Positions 52,901 to 60,951 of a DNA stretch of 64,000 nucleotides are shown piece after piece. The first letter of the stretch is position 1; every line of letters begins with the position of its first letter. Under the pieces are notes generated by a model that did no database searches, was not told the DNA's origin, and saw nothing but the letters and a program-made list of their open reading frames with translations. The DNA is from Burkholderia oklahomensis C6786 (GTDB lineage Bacteria; Pseudomonadota; Gammaproteobacteria; Burkholderiales; Burkholderiaceae), in assembly GCF_000959365.1 (NCBI RefSeq), contig NZ_CP009556.1, forward strand, positions 1,798,001-1,862,000, written 5' to 3'. A program made the translations under genes and the position numbers.

Positions 52901-54189
52901 CGCGGCTCGCGGAGCTCGGCGCGGCGCGCCTCGTCGAGCGCGTCGACTGCGACGCCGAATATCAGCCGGCCGCCGACGCGTGGCTCGACCGCGTGATCGC
53001 GCGGATCAAGGAAGAGGACGCGGCGCTGCACGCGGTGCCGGCGGACGGGATGATTCCGTCCGGCGCGATCCCGACGAAGACGCGCCCGGCCGCGTCGCGG
53101 CTCGTCGCGAACCTGCGGCTCAACGAGCCGGGCGCGGCGAAGGATACGCGCTACGTGTCGCTGTCGACGGACGGCGCGGCGATCGAGTACGAAACGGGCG
53201 ACGCGCTCGGCGTGTGGCCGACGAACTGCCCGGAACTCGTCGACGAGCTGCTGACGCTCGCGTGCCTGAAGGCGGACACGCCGGTGACGGTCGCGGGCGT
53301 CGGCGAGCTGCGCGTCGCCGACGCGCTCGCCAAGCACCTCGACATCACGCGGCCGCATCCGGACGCGCTCGCGTTCATCGCATCGCGCAGCCGCGCGGGC
53401 GGCGCGCTGAAGCGCCTGCTCGGCGACGATCGCAAGGCGGACCTGAAAAACTGGCTGTGGGGGCAGCAGCTCGCCGACGTGCTGCACGAGTTTCCGGTCG
53501 AGCTGTCGGCGGCCGAGCTCGTCGGGATGCTCAAGCGCCTGCAGCCGCGGCTCTATTCGATCGCGTCGAGCCCGAACGCGCACCGCGGCGAGATTCATCT
53601 GACCGTGTCGGCGGTCCGTTACAACAACGGGCGGCGGCAGCGCAAGGGCGTCGCGTCGACGTTCCTCGCGGATCGCGCGGCCGACGCGGGCGTGCCGGTG
53701 TTCGTGCAGAAGTCCGCGCATTTCCGGCCGCCCGCGAGCGGCGACACGCCGATCGTGATGGTCGGGCCGGGCACGGGCATCGCGCCGTTTCGCGGCTTTC
53801 TGCACGAACGCCGCGCGCGCGGCGCGAAGGGGCGCAACTGGCTGTTCTTCGGCGAGCAGCATGCGGACACGGATTTCTATTACCGCGACGAGCTCATGCG
53901 GATGCAGGCGGACGGTTTCCTGACGCAGCTCGATCTCGCGTTCTCGCGCGACCAGACGGAGAAGATCTACGTGCAGGACCGGATGCTCGAGCAGGGCGCG
54001 GCGCTGTGGGCGTGGCTCGCGGAGGGCGCGCATTTCTACGTGTGCGGCGACGCGGCGCGCATGGCGAAGGACGTCGACGCGGCGTTGAAGACGATCGTCG
54101 CGCGGCATGGGGGGATGACGGACGAGCAGGCGGCGGACTACGTCGCACGGCTCGCAAAGGACAAGCGTTATGCGCGAGACGTTTATTGA
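49951..54189 (+). CDS. Assimilatory nitrate reductase fused to a flavodoxin/FAD/NADPH reductase
   Basis: 1412 residues. Part 1 (about 1-720) is a molybdopterin nitrate reductase: [4Fe-4S] ligands Cys10, Cys13, Cys17 and Cys45 ('CPYCGVGC', 'GRLCTKG'), then 'SNSRLCMASAGSGY', 'VVDPRRTATADKADL' and 'LNTGRLQHQWHTMTKTGK'. Part 2 (about 762-1412) is CysJ-like: a helical start, flavodoxin 'LWASQTGNVESLTERYA' (about 879), FAD motif 'RLYSIASSP' (about 1201), and NADPH motif 'VGPGTGIAPFRGFLHERRA' (about 1269). One chain can thus take NADPH electrons to nitrate. At the join an ATG at 52234 still has GAGGAA 6 nt upstream, the likely scar of the old separate gene. Confidence 0.93.
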   Translation: MASASVKTVCPYCGVGCGMVLHVEDGEVVKVSGDTEHPANFGRLCTKGSSAHVALRNAGRLESAFVRDARDRDPAPVPIADAIAETARRLRAALDAHGPDALAFYVSGQMSLEAQYLVNKLAKGYVRTPHIESNSRLCMASAGSGYKLSLGADGPPGSYQDFDRADLFFVIGSNMADCHPILFLRMMDRVKAGAKLIVVDPRRTATADKADLFLRIRPGADLALMNGLLYLLHANGKTDADFIAAHTEGWDAMPGFLDAYTPEKVAAITGIAEADIRLAAQWIGDAREWTSCWTMGLNQSTHGTWNTNAICNLHLATGRICRPGSGPFSLTGQPNAMGGREMGYMGPGLPGQRSALDDEDRRFVEDAWSLPAGTLGKDAGGGTVDLFAKMAAGDVKACWIICTNPAATVANRKNVIAGLQAADVVIVQDAFLDTETNRYADILLPGALWAEAEGVMINSERNLTLMRQAVEPPGDAWPDWRIVAAVAREMGYGDAFDYRSASDVFDEIRRFANPKTGYDLRGASHAALRDTPLQWPCPPDGWQDRHPIRYLNDGASQAHGTLPDGRAPALAFPTPTGRARFFARPHVAPAETPTPEFPIVLNTGRLQHQWHTMTKTGKVAMLNKLNPRPFVEIHPDDAAALSIAAKDAVEIRSARGRAVLPAVVTDRVQPGACFAPMHWNDVYGDDLCVNAVTNDAVDPVSLQPELKFCAVALAHVDARDDAGVAAGDDDRAPLAESRNAQASVVSVASLEAADAAPEELNMSDIDTFAALLGVPAAASAPQLTDAERVYVAGFVSGLRAAEGRRAGGVPVLPASAPLAGDARLWVDGLLAGLFSRVSGGTSASAHALTATATSAPPAAADASPAPSGVRIVRTRPKVVLLWASQTGNVESLTERYATQLMDSGFEIRVACMADYPAAALAKAQYALLMTSTFGDGDAPDNGHEFWTALGAANAARVDGVRYAVLAFGDRNYDQFCGHGRRLDARLAELGAARLVERVDCDAEYQPAADAWLDRVIARIKEEDAALHAVPADGMIPSGAIPTKTRPAASRLVANLRLNEPGAAKDTRYVSLSTDGAAIEYETGDALGVWPTNCPELVDELLTLACLKADTPVTVAGVGELRVADALAKHLDITRPHPDALAFIASRSRAGGALKRLLGDDRKADLKNWLWGQQLADVLHEFPVELSAAELVGMLKRLQPRLYSIASSPNAHRGEIHLTVSAVRYNNGRRQRKGVASTFLADRAADAGVPVFVQKSAHFRPPASGDTPIVMVGPGTGIAPFRGFLHERRARGAKGRNWLFFGEQHADTDFYYRDELMRMQADGFLTQLDLAFSRDQTEKIYVQDRMLEQGAALWAWLAEGAHFYVCGDAARMAKDVDAALKTIVARHGGMTDEQAADYVARLAKDKRYARDVY

Positions 54190-54394
54190 AGCGGAGGCGG
54201 CGCTCGACTCGCGGGACACCGCCTATCGCGGACCGAAGCAGATGTACGGGCGGTGGCGGCAGATGCGGTCGCGCAGGCGCGGCCGGCGCGTCCCGTGGGC
54301 GGCGCGCGGCAGGCCGTCGGCCGGAACGGGCCGTTGCGCGGGCAAGACGCCGGCCGACGCCGCCTCCTGAGTCGAGCGCCCGTTCGCGGGCGCG

Positions 54395-54471
54395 ATGGCG
54401 CTTCGATCGCGCTTCGATGGCGCTTCGATGGCGCTTCGATGGCGCTTCGATGGCGCTTCGATCGCATTTCG
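54395..54471. repeat. 11-bp tandem repeat (seven units)
   Basis: Seven head-to-tail units of ATGGCGCTTCG; five are perfect and two (second and last) carry substitutions. It lies in the gap 54190-54553 between the nitrate reductase and PBP1A-like genes, convergent 3' ends, otherwise empty. Confidence 0.9.
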
Positions 54472-54553
54472 ATCGCGCGCCGGCGCGCGCGAGGCCGGAT
54501 CGCGGCAGGCGGCGCGCGTGCCGGCGATCGCCTCGGCAAGCCCCTTTTTCCGC

Positions 54554-57046
54554 TCAGGCGTGCGGTGCGTCGGATGCCGGCACGGTCGCGCTCGCATTCG
54601 CGCTCGTGCTCGTGCTCGCGCTCGCGCTCGCCGATGCGCCCATCGCCCGGGCGCTCGCGTCCTTGCTGCGATCGTCGCCCACGGTCGCCACGAAGCCGTT
54701 GCCCGGCGCGTGCGCGGCTTCGTACAACTCGCCGTCGACGACCGCGACGTCGCCGGGCGCCGCCGCTTCGTAGACGGGCACGTGCCGCATCGCGCCGCGC
54801 ATGTAGTCGAGCCAGATCGGCAGCGCGGTATGCGACCCCCATTCGCCCGCGCCGAGCGTGCGCGACGTGTCGAATCCCATCCACGCGACGGCGACGAGCG
54901 AATGCTGATAGCCGGCGAGCCAGCCGTCGCGATAGCCGTTCGTCGATCCCGTCTTCGCCGCGATGTCGGGGCGGCGCAGCGCGCCGAGCGCGGACGCGGT
55001 GCCGTGCTGCGCGACGGACTCGAGCAGGCTCGTCATGATGTAGCTGTTCGCGGCGGGAATCACGCGCGGCGCGCCGTCGTCCGCCGTCGGCGGGTGCGCG
55101 TCGAACACGGTGCGGCCGCGTCCGTCGACGATCCTCGCGACGAGGTACGGCTGCACGCGATAGCCGCCGTTTGCGAAGACCGCGTAAGCCGCGGCCATCT
55201 GCAGCGGCGTGACCGAGCCCGCGCCGAGCGCCATCGGCAGGTTGGCGACGAGCTTGTCGGCGCTGAAGCCGAAGCGGTCGATCGCGTACGTCCTCGCGTA
55301 GTCGGGGCCGATCGCGTCGAGTATCCGGACCGCGGCCAGGTTCTTCGACTTCGTCAGCGCTTCACGCAGCGAGATCGGACCGAGCAGCGGACCGACCTCC
55401 TTCGGCCGCCATGGAGGCGCGTCGCCGCTCGCGGCCGCTTCGAACGGCGCATCGTCGACCGTCGTCGCCGGCGCGAAGCCTTTTTCGAGCGCGGCGGAGT
55501 AGACGAACGGCTTGAATGACGAGCCGGGCTGGCGCCACGCCTGCGTCACGTGGTTGAACGGATTGCGCGCTTCGTCGACGCCGCCGACGAGCGCGCGGAT
55601 CGCGCCGCTCTCCGGATCCACCGAGACGAGCGCGGCCTCGACCGAAGGCAGCTCGTCGATCATCGGCCGATCGTCTGCGTCCGTGCCGATTCGCACGACC
55701 GCGCCGGGCCGCAGTCCGGCCGCCGCCAGCGAGCGCGACGGCGTGCGCGAGCGGGCGAAATCGAGCGCCGGCCCGCCGAGCGTCACCGTGCGGCCGTCGA
55801 GCGTGACGACGGTCACGTCGCGCGCGCCGGCCGACACGACGACGGCGGCCGTCAGGCCCGGGACGGCCGGCCGGTCCAGCAGCGCGCGCATCAGGGCGCG
55901 GCGGCGCGCGGGCGCGTCGAGTGCGGCGGACGGCATCGGCAGCACGGCTTCCGGCCCTTCATAGCGATGCCGGCGATCGTAGGCGGCGACGCCCCGGCGC
56001 ACGGCCGCGTACGCGCCGTTCTGATCGGCCGCGCGCACGGTCGTCCATACCCGGAAGCCGCGTTCGTATGCGGCTTCGCCGTATTGCGCGACCATCGTCT
56101 GCCGCACCATTTCGCCGACATAGTCGGCGCGGACCGCGCCGGCGCTCGCCACGGGCCGCGTGTACGGCGGCTCCGCGAGCGCCGCGCGATATTGCGCGTC
56201 GTCGATGTAGCCGAGCTCGTACATCCGCCGCAGCACGTAGTGCTGGCGCGTGCGCGCGCGCTCGGGATTCCCGACCGGATTGAAGGTCGACGGCGCTTTT
56301 GGCAATCCGGCGAGCATGGCGGCCTGCGCGATCGACAGGTCGGCGAGATCCTTGCCGAAATAAGTCCGCGCCGCCGCGCCGAAGCCGTACGAGCGCTCGC
56401 CGAGGTAGATCTGGTTCATGTAGAGCTGCAGGATCTGCGGCTTCGACAGCTGCGATTCGATGCGCATCGCGAGCAGGATCTCGTAGATTTTCCGCAGATA
56501 GGTCTTGTCGCGGGACAGGAAGAAGTTGCGGGCGAGCTGCATCGTGATCGTGCTCGCGCCCTGTCGCTTGCTGTCGTGGACAAAGTCCGCGAGCGCCGCG
56601 CGGACGAGACCGACGACGTCGATGCCGTGGTGCTCGTAGAAGCGGGCGTCTTCCGCGGCGAGCACCGCGTGCTTCGCGACGTCCGGGATCTCGTCGAACG
56701 TCAGCGGCACCCGGCGTTCGACGCCGTACTGCGCGATCAGCACGTCGTCCGCCGTGTAGACCCTGAGCGGCACCGTCGGCTGAAAATCCGTCAGCGCGGC
56801 GATCGTCGGCAATTGCGGGTACATCACGATCGCGGCATAGGCGGCGAGCAGCGCGGCCGATGCGATCGCCGCGGACACGATCCCGCTTCCGCGCAGCAGA
56901 CGGCGGATCGTGCCGGTCCGCGCGCGCGTCGCGGCGCTCGGCTCGCGTCGGCGATCGCCGTCGGGAGCGTCGCACCCGGCTTCGCTCGGGGTTTCGGATG
57001 CCGCGCGCGATGCGCGGCGGAAGAAGCGATGCTTGAGTTTCAACAT
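54554..57046 (-). CDS. Class A penicillin-binding protein (PBP1A-like)
   Basis: 830 residues. One membrane helix ('GIVSAAIASAALLAAYAAIVMY', about 60-80) anchors a glycosyltransferase GT51 domain with the catalytic Glu in 'LAAEDARFYEHHGID' and 'GASTITMQLARNFFLSRDKT'. Then comes a transpeptidase domain with 'GSSFKPFVYSAAL' (Ser-x-x-Lys), 'TKSKNLAAVRIL' (Ser-x-Asn) and 'KTGSTNGYRDGWLAGY' (Lys-Thr-Gly). It polymerises and crosslinks peptidoglycan. The C-terminus has an Ala/Ser repeat tail ('ASASASTSTSANAS'). ATG 57046 gives the normal cytoplasmic tail. It is followed on the same strand by two further wall enzymes. Confidence 0.93.
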   Translation of the reverse strand: MLKLKHRFFRRASRAASETPSEAGCDAPDGDRRREPSAATRARTGTIRRLLRGSGIVSAAIASAALLAAYAAIVMYPQLPTIAALTDFQPTVPLRVYTADDVLIAQYGVERRVPLTFDEIPDVAKHAVLAAEDARFYEHHGIDVVGLVRAALADFVHDSKRQGASTITMQLARNFFLSRDKTYLRKIYEILLAMRIESQLSKPQILQLYMNQIYLGERSYGFGAAARTYFGKDLADLSIAQAAMLAGLPKAPSTFNPVGNPERARTRQHYVLRRMYELGYIDDAQYRAALAEPPYTRPVASAGAVRADYVGEMVRQTMVAQYGEAAYERGFRVWTTVRAADQNGAYAAVRRGVAAYDRRHRYEGPEAVLPMPSAALDAPARRRALMRALLDRPAVPGLTAAVVVSAGARDVTVVTLDGRTVTLGGPALDFARSRTPSRSLAAAGLRPGAVVRIGTDADDRPMIDELPSVEAALVSVDPESGAIRALVGGVDEARNPFNHVTQAWRQPGSSFKPFVYSAALEKGFAPATTVDDAPFEAAASGDAPPWRPKEVGPLLGPISLREALTKSKNLAAVRILDAIGPDYARTYAIDRFGFSADKLVANLPMALGAGSVTPLQMAAAYAVFANGGYRVQPYLVARIVDGRGRTVFDAHPPTADDGAPRVIPAANSYIMTSLLESVAQHGTASALGALRRPDIAAKTGSTNGYRDGWLAGYQHSLVAVAWMGFDTSRTLGAGEWGSHTALPIWLDYMRGAMRHVPVYEAAAPGDVAVVDGELYEAAHAPGNGFVATVGDDRSKDASARAMGASASASASTSTSANASATVPASDAPHA

Positions 57047-57139
57047 GTCGGGATTCCGAACGGATGGCTCGCGCGCCGGACGGATTGCGGCGACTCGACC
57101 GGCGCGCGATGAGGGCGGGCGAGGCGGCCGGGGCATGCG

Positions 57140-58837
57140 TCACGCATGCCGCGCCGGCGCTCGATCGGGCGGCACGCCGAGCAGATGCAGCGCGTTCTCC
57201 GTGATCTCGGCCCACGCGGGGCCGGCCGCGGGGCCGCCGTAGTACGAGCCGCGCGACGGCTCGTCGATCATCACGGCGACGATCAGGCGGGGATCGCTCA
57301 TCGGCGCCATGCCGACGAACAGCGCGCGATACTTGCCGCGCGCATAGCGCTTGCCCGACAGCTTGCGGGCGGTGCCCGTCTTCGCGCCGATCCGGTAGTC
57401 GGGCAGGCGGGCGACGCGCGCGGTGCCTTCGGCGCCGTCCGTCTCGAGCATCGCGCGGATCTGCCGCGCGACCGCTGCCGGCACGACGCGCACGCGATCC
57501 GGCGGCGCGCTCGCGTGCGTCAGCGACAGCGGTATCCGGCGGCCGTCGCCGGCAAACGCGGTGTAGATATCGGCGAGCTGCGCGAGCGACATCGACAGCC
57601 CGTAGCCGTACGACATCGTCAATCGCTCGATCGGCTTCCAGCTGCGCGCCGGCCTCAGCATGCCGCGCGCGATCGCCGGCATCCCGGCGAGCGGGCGCTC
57701 GCCGATGCCCGCGCGCTCGAACGTCTGCCACATGTCCTGCGCGCGCAGCCGCTCGGCGATCTTCGCCATGCCGACGTTGCTCGATTTCGCGATGATCTGC
57801 GTGACGGTGAGTTCGCCGAAATTGCCGGTATCGTGAATCGTCGCGCCGTCGATTCGCAGCACGCCGGGCGACGTGTCGAAGCGCGTGTCCGGCGTGACGA
57901 CGCCTTCGCTCAGCGCGAGCGCGACGGTCACCGGCTTGAGCGTCGACGCCGGCTCGAAGACGTCGGTCAGCGCGCGATCGCGAAAGCGGTCGTCGTACGC
58001 GGCGGGCTGCCCGTTCGGATCGAAGGACGGCAGATTGACGAGCGCGAGGATCTCGCCCGTTTTCGCATCGACGACGATCGCGCAGCCGGCGGCCGCGGCG
58101 GTGCGCGCGATGGTCTCTTCGACGGCGAGCCGCGCGAGATACTGGAGCCGGCGGTCGATCGACAGCCGGATGTCCGCGCCGGGCCTGCCCGCCGATTCGA
58201 CATCGCCGACGTCGACGGGACGGCCCATCCGGTCGACGATCATGTCGCGCTTCGCGCCGACGCCCGACAGCGCGGCGTCGTCGGCGAGCTCGACGCCTTC
58301 GAGCCCGTGTCCGTTTGCGCCGACGAAGCCGACGAGCTGCGCGAAGTCGCTGCCGCCCGGGTAATAGCGCCGCGCCGCGCGGCCGAGATGCACGCCGGGC
58401 ACGGCGAGCTGCTCGATGCGCGCGGCCAGGTCCGCTTCGATCCATCGCTTCACGTACACGAACTGGCGGCTGCTGATCGCCTTGGCGGCAAGCGCGTCGC
58501 CCGGCAGCCGAAGCAGCGACGCGAGCGCATGCATTTGCGCGCGCGTCGCGCGGCGGAACGCTTCGGGCTCGATCCACACGTCGGCGACGGGCTCGTCGAT
58601 CGCGAGCACGCCGCCGTTGCGGTCGAGGATGCGCCCGCGCGCCGGCGAGGCTTCAAACGTGTGCTCGAAGCGTTTGACGCCTTGCCGGATGTAGAAATCG
58701 CTATGCACGACCTGGACCCAGAGTGCGCGCACGGCGAGCGCGGCGAAGCCGGCGCACAGGAGTCCGAGGACGCAGCGCGAGCGCCATCGGGGCAGGGCGC
58801 GCGGGCCGCGGTGAAGCGATGCAGTGGATCTGGGCAT
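57140..58837 (-). CDS. Class B penicillin-binding protein (FtsI/PBP2-like)
   Basis: 565 residues. A short cytoplasmic part and one helix ('VLGLLCAGFAALAVRALW') precede the pedestal domain ('RGRILDRNGGVLAID') and the transpeptidase: 'FEPASTLKPVTVALAL' (Ser-x-x-Lys), 'AKSSNVGMAKIAERL' (Ser-x-Asn) and 'GAKTGTARKLSGKRYARG' (Lys-Thr-Gly). It resembles FtsI (PBP3) but is not in the division cluster, so it is a paralogue. ATG 58837 chosen, as the family alignment starts there. 93 nt after its stop comes the class A PBP. Confidence 0.92.
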   Translation of the reverse strand: MPRSTASLHRGPRALPRWRSRCVLGLLCAGFAALAVRALWVQVVHSDFYIRQGVKRFEHTFEASPARGRILDRNGGVLAIDEPVADVWIEPEAFRRATRAQMHALASLLRLPGDALAAKAISSRQFVYVKRWIEADLAARIEQLAVPGVHLGRAARRYYPGGSDFAQLVGFVGANGHGLEGVELADDAALSGVGAKRDMIVDRMGRPVDVGDVESAGRPGADIRLSIDRRLQYLARLAVEETIARTAAAAGCAIVVDAKTGEILALVNLPSFDPNGQPAAYDDRFRDRALTDVFEPASTLKPVTVALALSEGVVTPDTRFDTSPGVLRIDGATIHDTGNFGELTVTQIIAKSSNVGMAKIAERLRAQDMWQTFERAGIGERPLAGMPAIARGMLRPARSWKPIERLTMSYGYGLSMSLAQLADIYTAFAGDGRRIPLSLTHASAPPDRVRVVPAAVARQIRAMLETDGAEGTARVARLPDYRIGAKTGTARKLSGKRYARGKYRALFVGMAPMSDPRLIVAVMIDEPSRGSYYGGPAAGPAWAEITENALHLLGVPPDRAPARHA

Positions 58838-59169
58838 GATCGGATCGATGTCGGGTCGTCCTCGTGGTGACGAAAGCGTGGTGGAGGGCAGCCGGGGCGC
58901 AGCCTGCGCGGCCGGAAAGCCGGCGTTGTCGGAGCGTCGTCCTGGCCGGTGGCCGGCGCGCTCGTCGCCGGCGGACGGGCGCGCACGAAAACGGGACGCG
59001 ACGAAGCGCGCCGTCACGCGCGGCGCGACGCCGGGCAAGAGATGAAGGAAAGGGGAATCGGCCGGGCGGCGCGCGCCGCTTCGGCGCGCTATCGATGCCG
59101 GCGTGCGCCGTATTGCGCGCCGCCTTCGCAGCGCAAACGCGTGTGGCGCGGGGTTCGGCTACGCGAACG
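58838..59169. other. Gap between FtsI-like and DD-carboxypeptidase genes
   Basis: 332 nt, high GC, no supported gene. Probable promoter of the FtsI-like/PBP1A-like pair; no clear motif. Confidence 0.4.
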
Positions 59170-60156
59170 TCAGAGCATGCGCGCCGATTCCGCCGAGCGG
59201 CGCTCGCCCGCCTGCGGATCGGCTCGGCGCGCGACGTTCGCGGCCGGATGCTCGCCGCCGAGCGACGCGAAGCCCCAGTCGAGGAGTCGCCTCGCGTCGG
59301 CGAGCCGCTGCTTTTCCGTCGGCTCGCCGAGCAGCACGGCGATCACGCGATGCTTCGCGTGCGAGCCGGCGACGCCGCGCTTCGCGGTGACGACCATGCA
59401 CCAGCCGGCCGCATTCGTATGGCCCGTCTTCATGCCGTCGACGGTCGGATCGGCGCGCAGCAGGCGATTCTTGTTCGTCTTCGCGAATTTTCCGTACTCG
59501 AAATGCTGCTGCGACGAGAACGTGTAGAACTCCGGAAAATCCTGGTTCAGATGCCGGGCGAGAATCGACAGGTCGTGCGCGGTCGAATAATGATCGGGCG
59601 TGGTGATCCCGGACGGCGACACGAAGTGCGAATCGCGCATGCCGAGCCGCTGCGCCGCGTCGTTCATCCGCTTCGCGAAGCCGGCGGGGCTGCCGCCGAT
59701 CCGCTTCGCGAGCACGAGCGCCGCATCGTTGGCGGACGCGACGATCAAGCCGCGCACGAGGTCGCGCACCTGAACGCGCTGGCCCGGCGCCAGGTACATC
59801 CGCGCTTCGTCGTTGCCGACGGAAGCGATGTCGTCGGCGGCGATCTCGACCTTCTCGTCCCAGCGCAGCGTCCCTTGCTTCAGCGCATCGAGCGCGAGGT
59901 ACGCGGTCATCAGCTTGGTCAGCGACGCCGGCTCGCGGCGCGCGCTCACATTGTGCTCGGCGAGCGTCTTGCCGGAGTCGGCATCGACGACGAGCCACGA
60001 GACCGCCTGAATCTGCGGCGCGGGGCTTGCCTGAGCGCCGTTCGCCGCGATGGACGTCGCGACGACCAGCATGGCGCCCAGGATGCGGCGAGGCATGGCC
60101 GACAGACGCGCTTCGGGTTTGTGCGTGATGGTGATCGATTGTTGCTCGCTCGTCAT
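59170..60156 (-). CDS. D-alanyl-D-alanine carboxypeptidase (PBP5/6 type)
   Basis: 328 residues. A signal peptide ends near 'AANGAQA'. The S11 peptidase motifs are 'PASLTKLMTAYLALD' (Ser78-x-x-Lys81), 'ASANDAALVLAKRIGG' (Ser-x-Asn) and 'GMKTGHTNAAGWCMV' (Lys-Thr-Gly). It trims the terminal D-Ala of stem peptides. The C-terminal amphipathic anchor of PBP5 is only partly present: the tail after 'DWGFASLGG' is short. ATG 60156 or 60096. It begins the leftward wall-enzyme run. Confidence 0.92.
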   Translation of the reverse strand: MTSEQQSITITHKPEARLSAMPRRILGAMLVVATSIAANGAQASPAPQIQAVSWLVVDADSGKTLAEHNVSARREPASLTKLMTAYLALDALKQGTLRWDEKVEIAADDIASVGNDEARMYLAPGQRVQVRDLVRGLIVASANDAALVLAKRIGGSPAGFAKRMNDAAQRLGMRDSHFVSPSGITTPDHYSTAHDLSILARHLNQDFPEFYTFSSQQHFEYGKFAKTNKNRLLRADPTVDGMKTGHTNAAGWCMVVTAKRGVAGSHAKHRVIAVLLGEPTEKQRLADARRLLDWGFASLGGEHPAANVARRADPQAGERRSAESARML

Positions 60157-60951
60157 TGTGTGAATCGGAAGATCGGGATGATGGAGATGGTTTCGGATAG
60201 CGGGTTGCCGGTTGCGGGCGGGGGCGGAATTGACGCGGTCGAATCGATGTCGACGGCGCTTTGAGAATCGAGATCCATTATATTTCGATCGTCTTTGAGG
60301 CAGTCGAATGAAATGTGTTTTATTGTGAATATATGAATGAATATGTAAGAATGAATGCGATTTTGATTTCGATCAAAGGCGTAATGTTTGAAAGGATTTT
60401 CGGCCGATGCCGGCATGAATGGAGATCGGATGTCGAGTGTCGAGCGGTCGAATGGCAGTCGAGCGCGGTGCGTGAGCCGCGGCATGCGCGAACGAGAAGC
60501 GGGCGAGGGCGCGATGACGAATCGACGGGGTCGAAATGAAATGAAGGTCGAATTTGGGGAATAGATGTATTCAGATGTGTGGTGAAAATATATGGATTGG
60601 TTTAAATGGCGGTGAAATATGAATGCCGATATATATCAATCAAGATGAAAGATGTTTATTTTATTTTTTGTCAAAATGGAGCCGGCCGGCATGAGCGCTT
60701 ATGGCGCGTTTGAAGACAGCCGTGCGAGCTTGCATTGCAGAAGAGGCAGGAAAGCGACGAGGCGGCGTCGTTCGAACGTCGGTCTATTCGGCCGCTCGTG
60801 AAAGGACGGCCGGCCGAGCCGCCGGGCTGACAGGCGCGTAGCGGGGTTGTCCGGCAGGCGATGCGGCGGCGGAGATGAGCGAAGGCGTTCGCGCGCCCAG
60901 CCCAGCCCGGCGGCCGGCCCGATGCCCGGCCGCCGGGCCGGATTTGCGTCG
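60157..60951. other. AT-rich intergenic region
   Basis: 795 nt between dacA-like and xylB. From about 60280 to 60670 it is strikingly AT-rich with repeated 'atgaat/tatgaat' runs, unlike anything nearby. No gene, known RNA or terminator pattern was found. The left end should hold the promoter of the carboxypeptidase gene. The low GC suggests imported or silenced DNA. Confidence 0.45.

Noticed and set aside
49381..54219. A 1612-codon open frame on the minus strand opposite the nitrate reductase gene
   Set aside because: Product is Arg/Ala/Val-rich with no domain; it is the reverse-frame shadow of nirD and the nitrate reductase, common in high-GC DNA.
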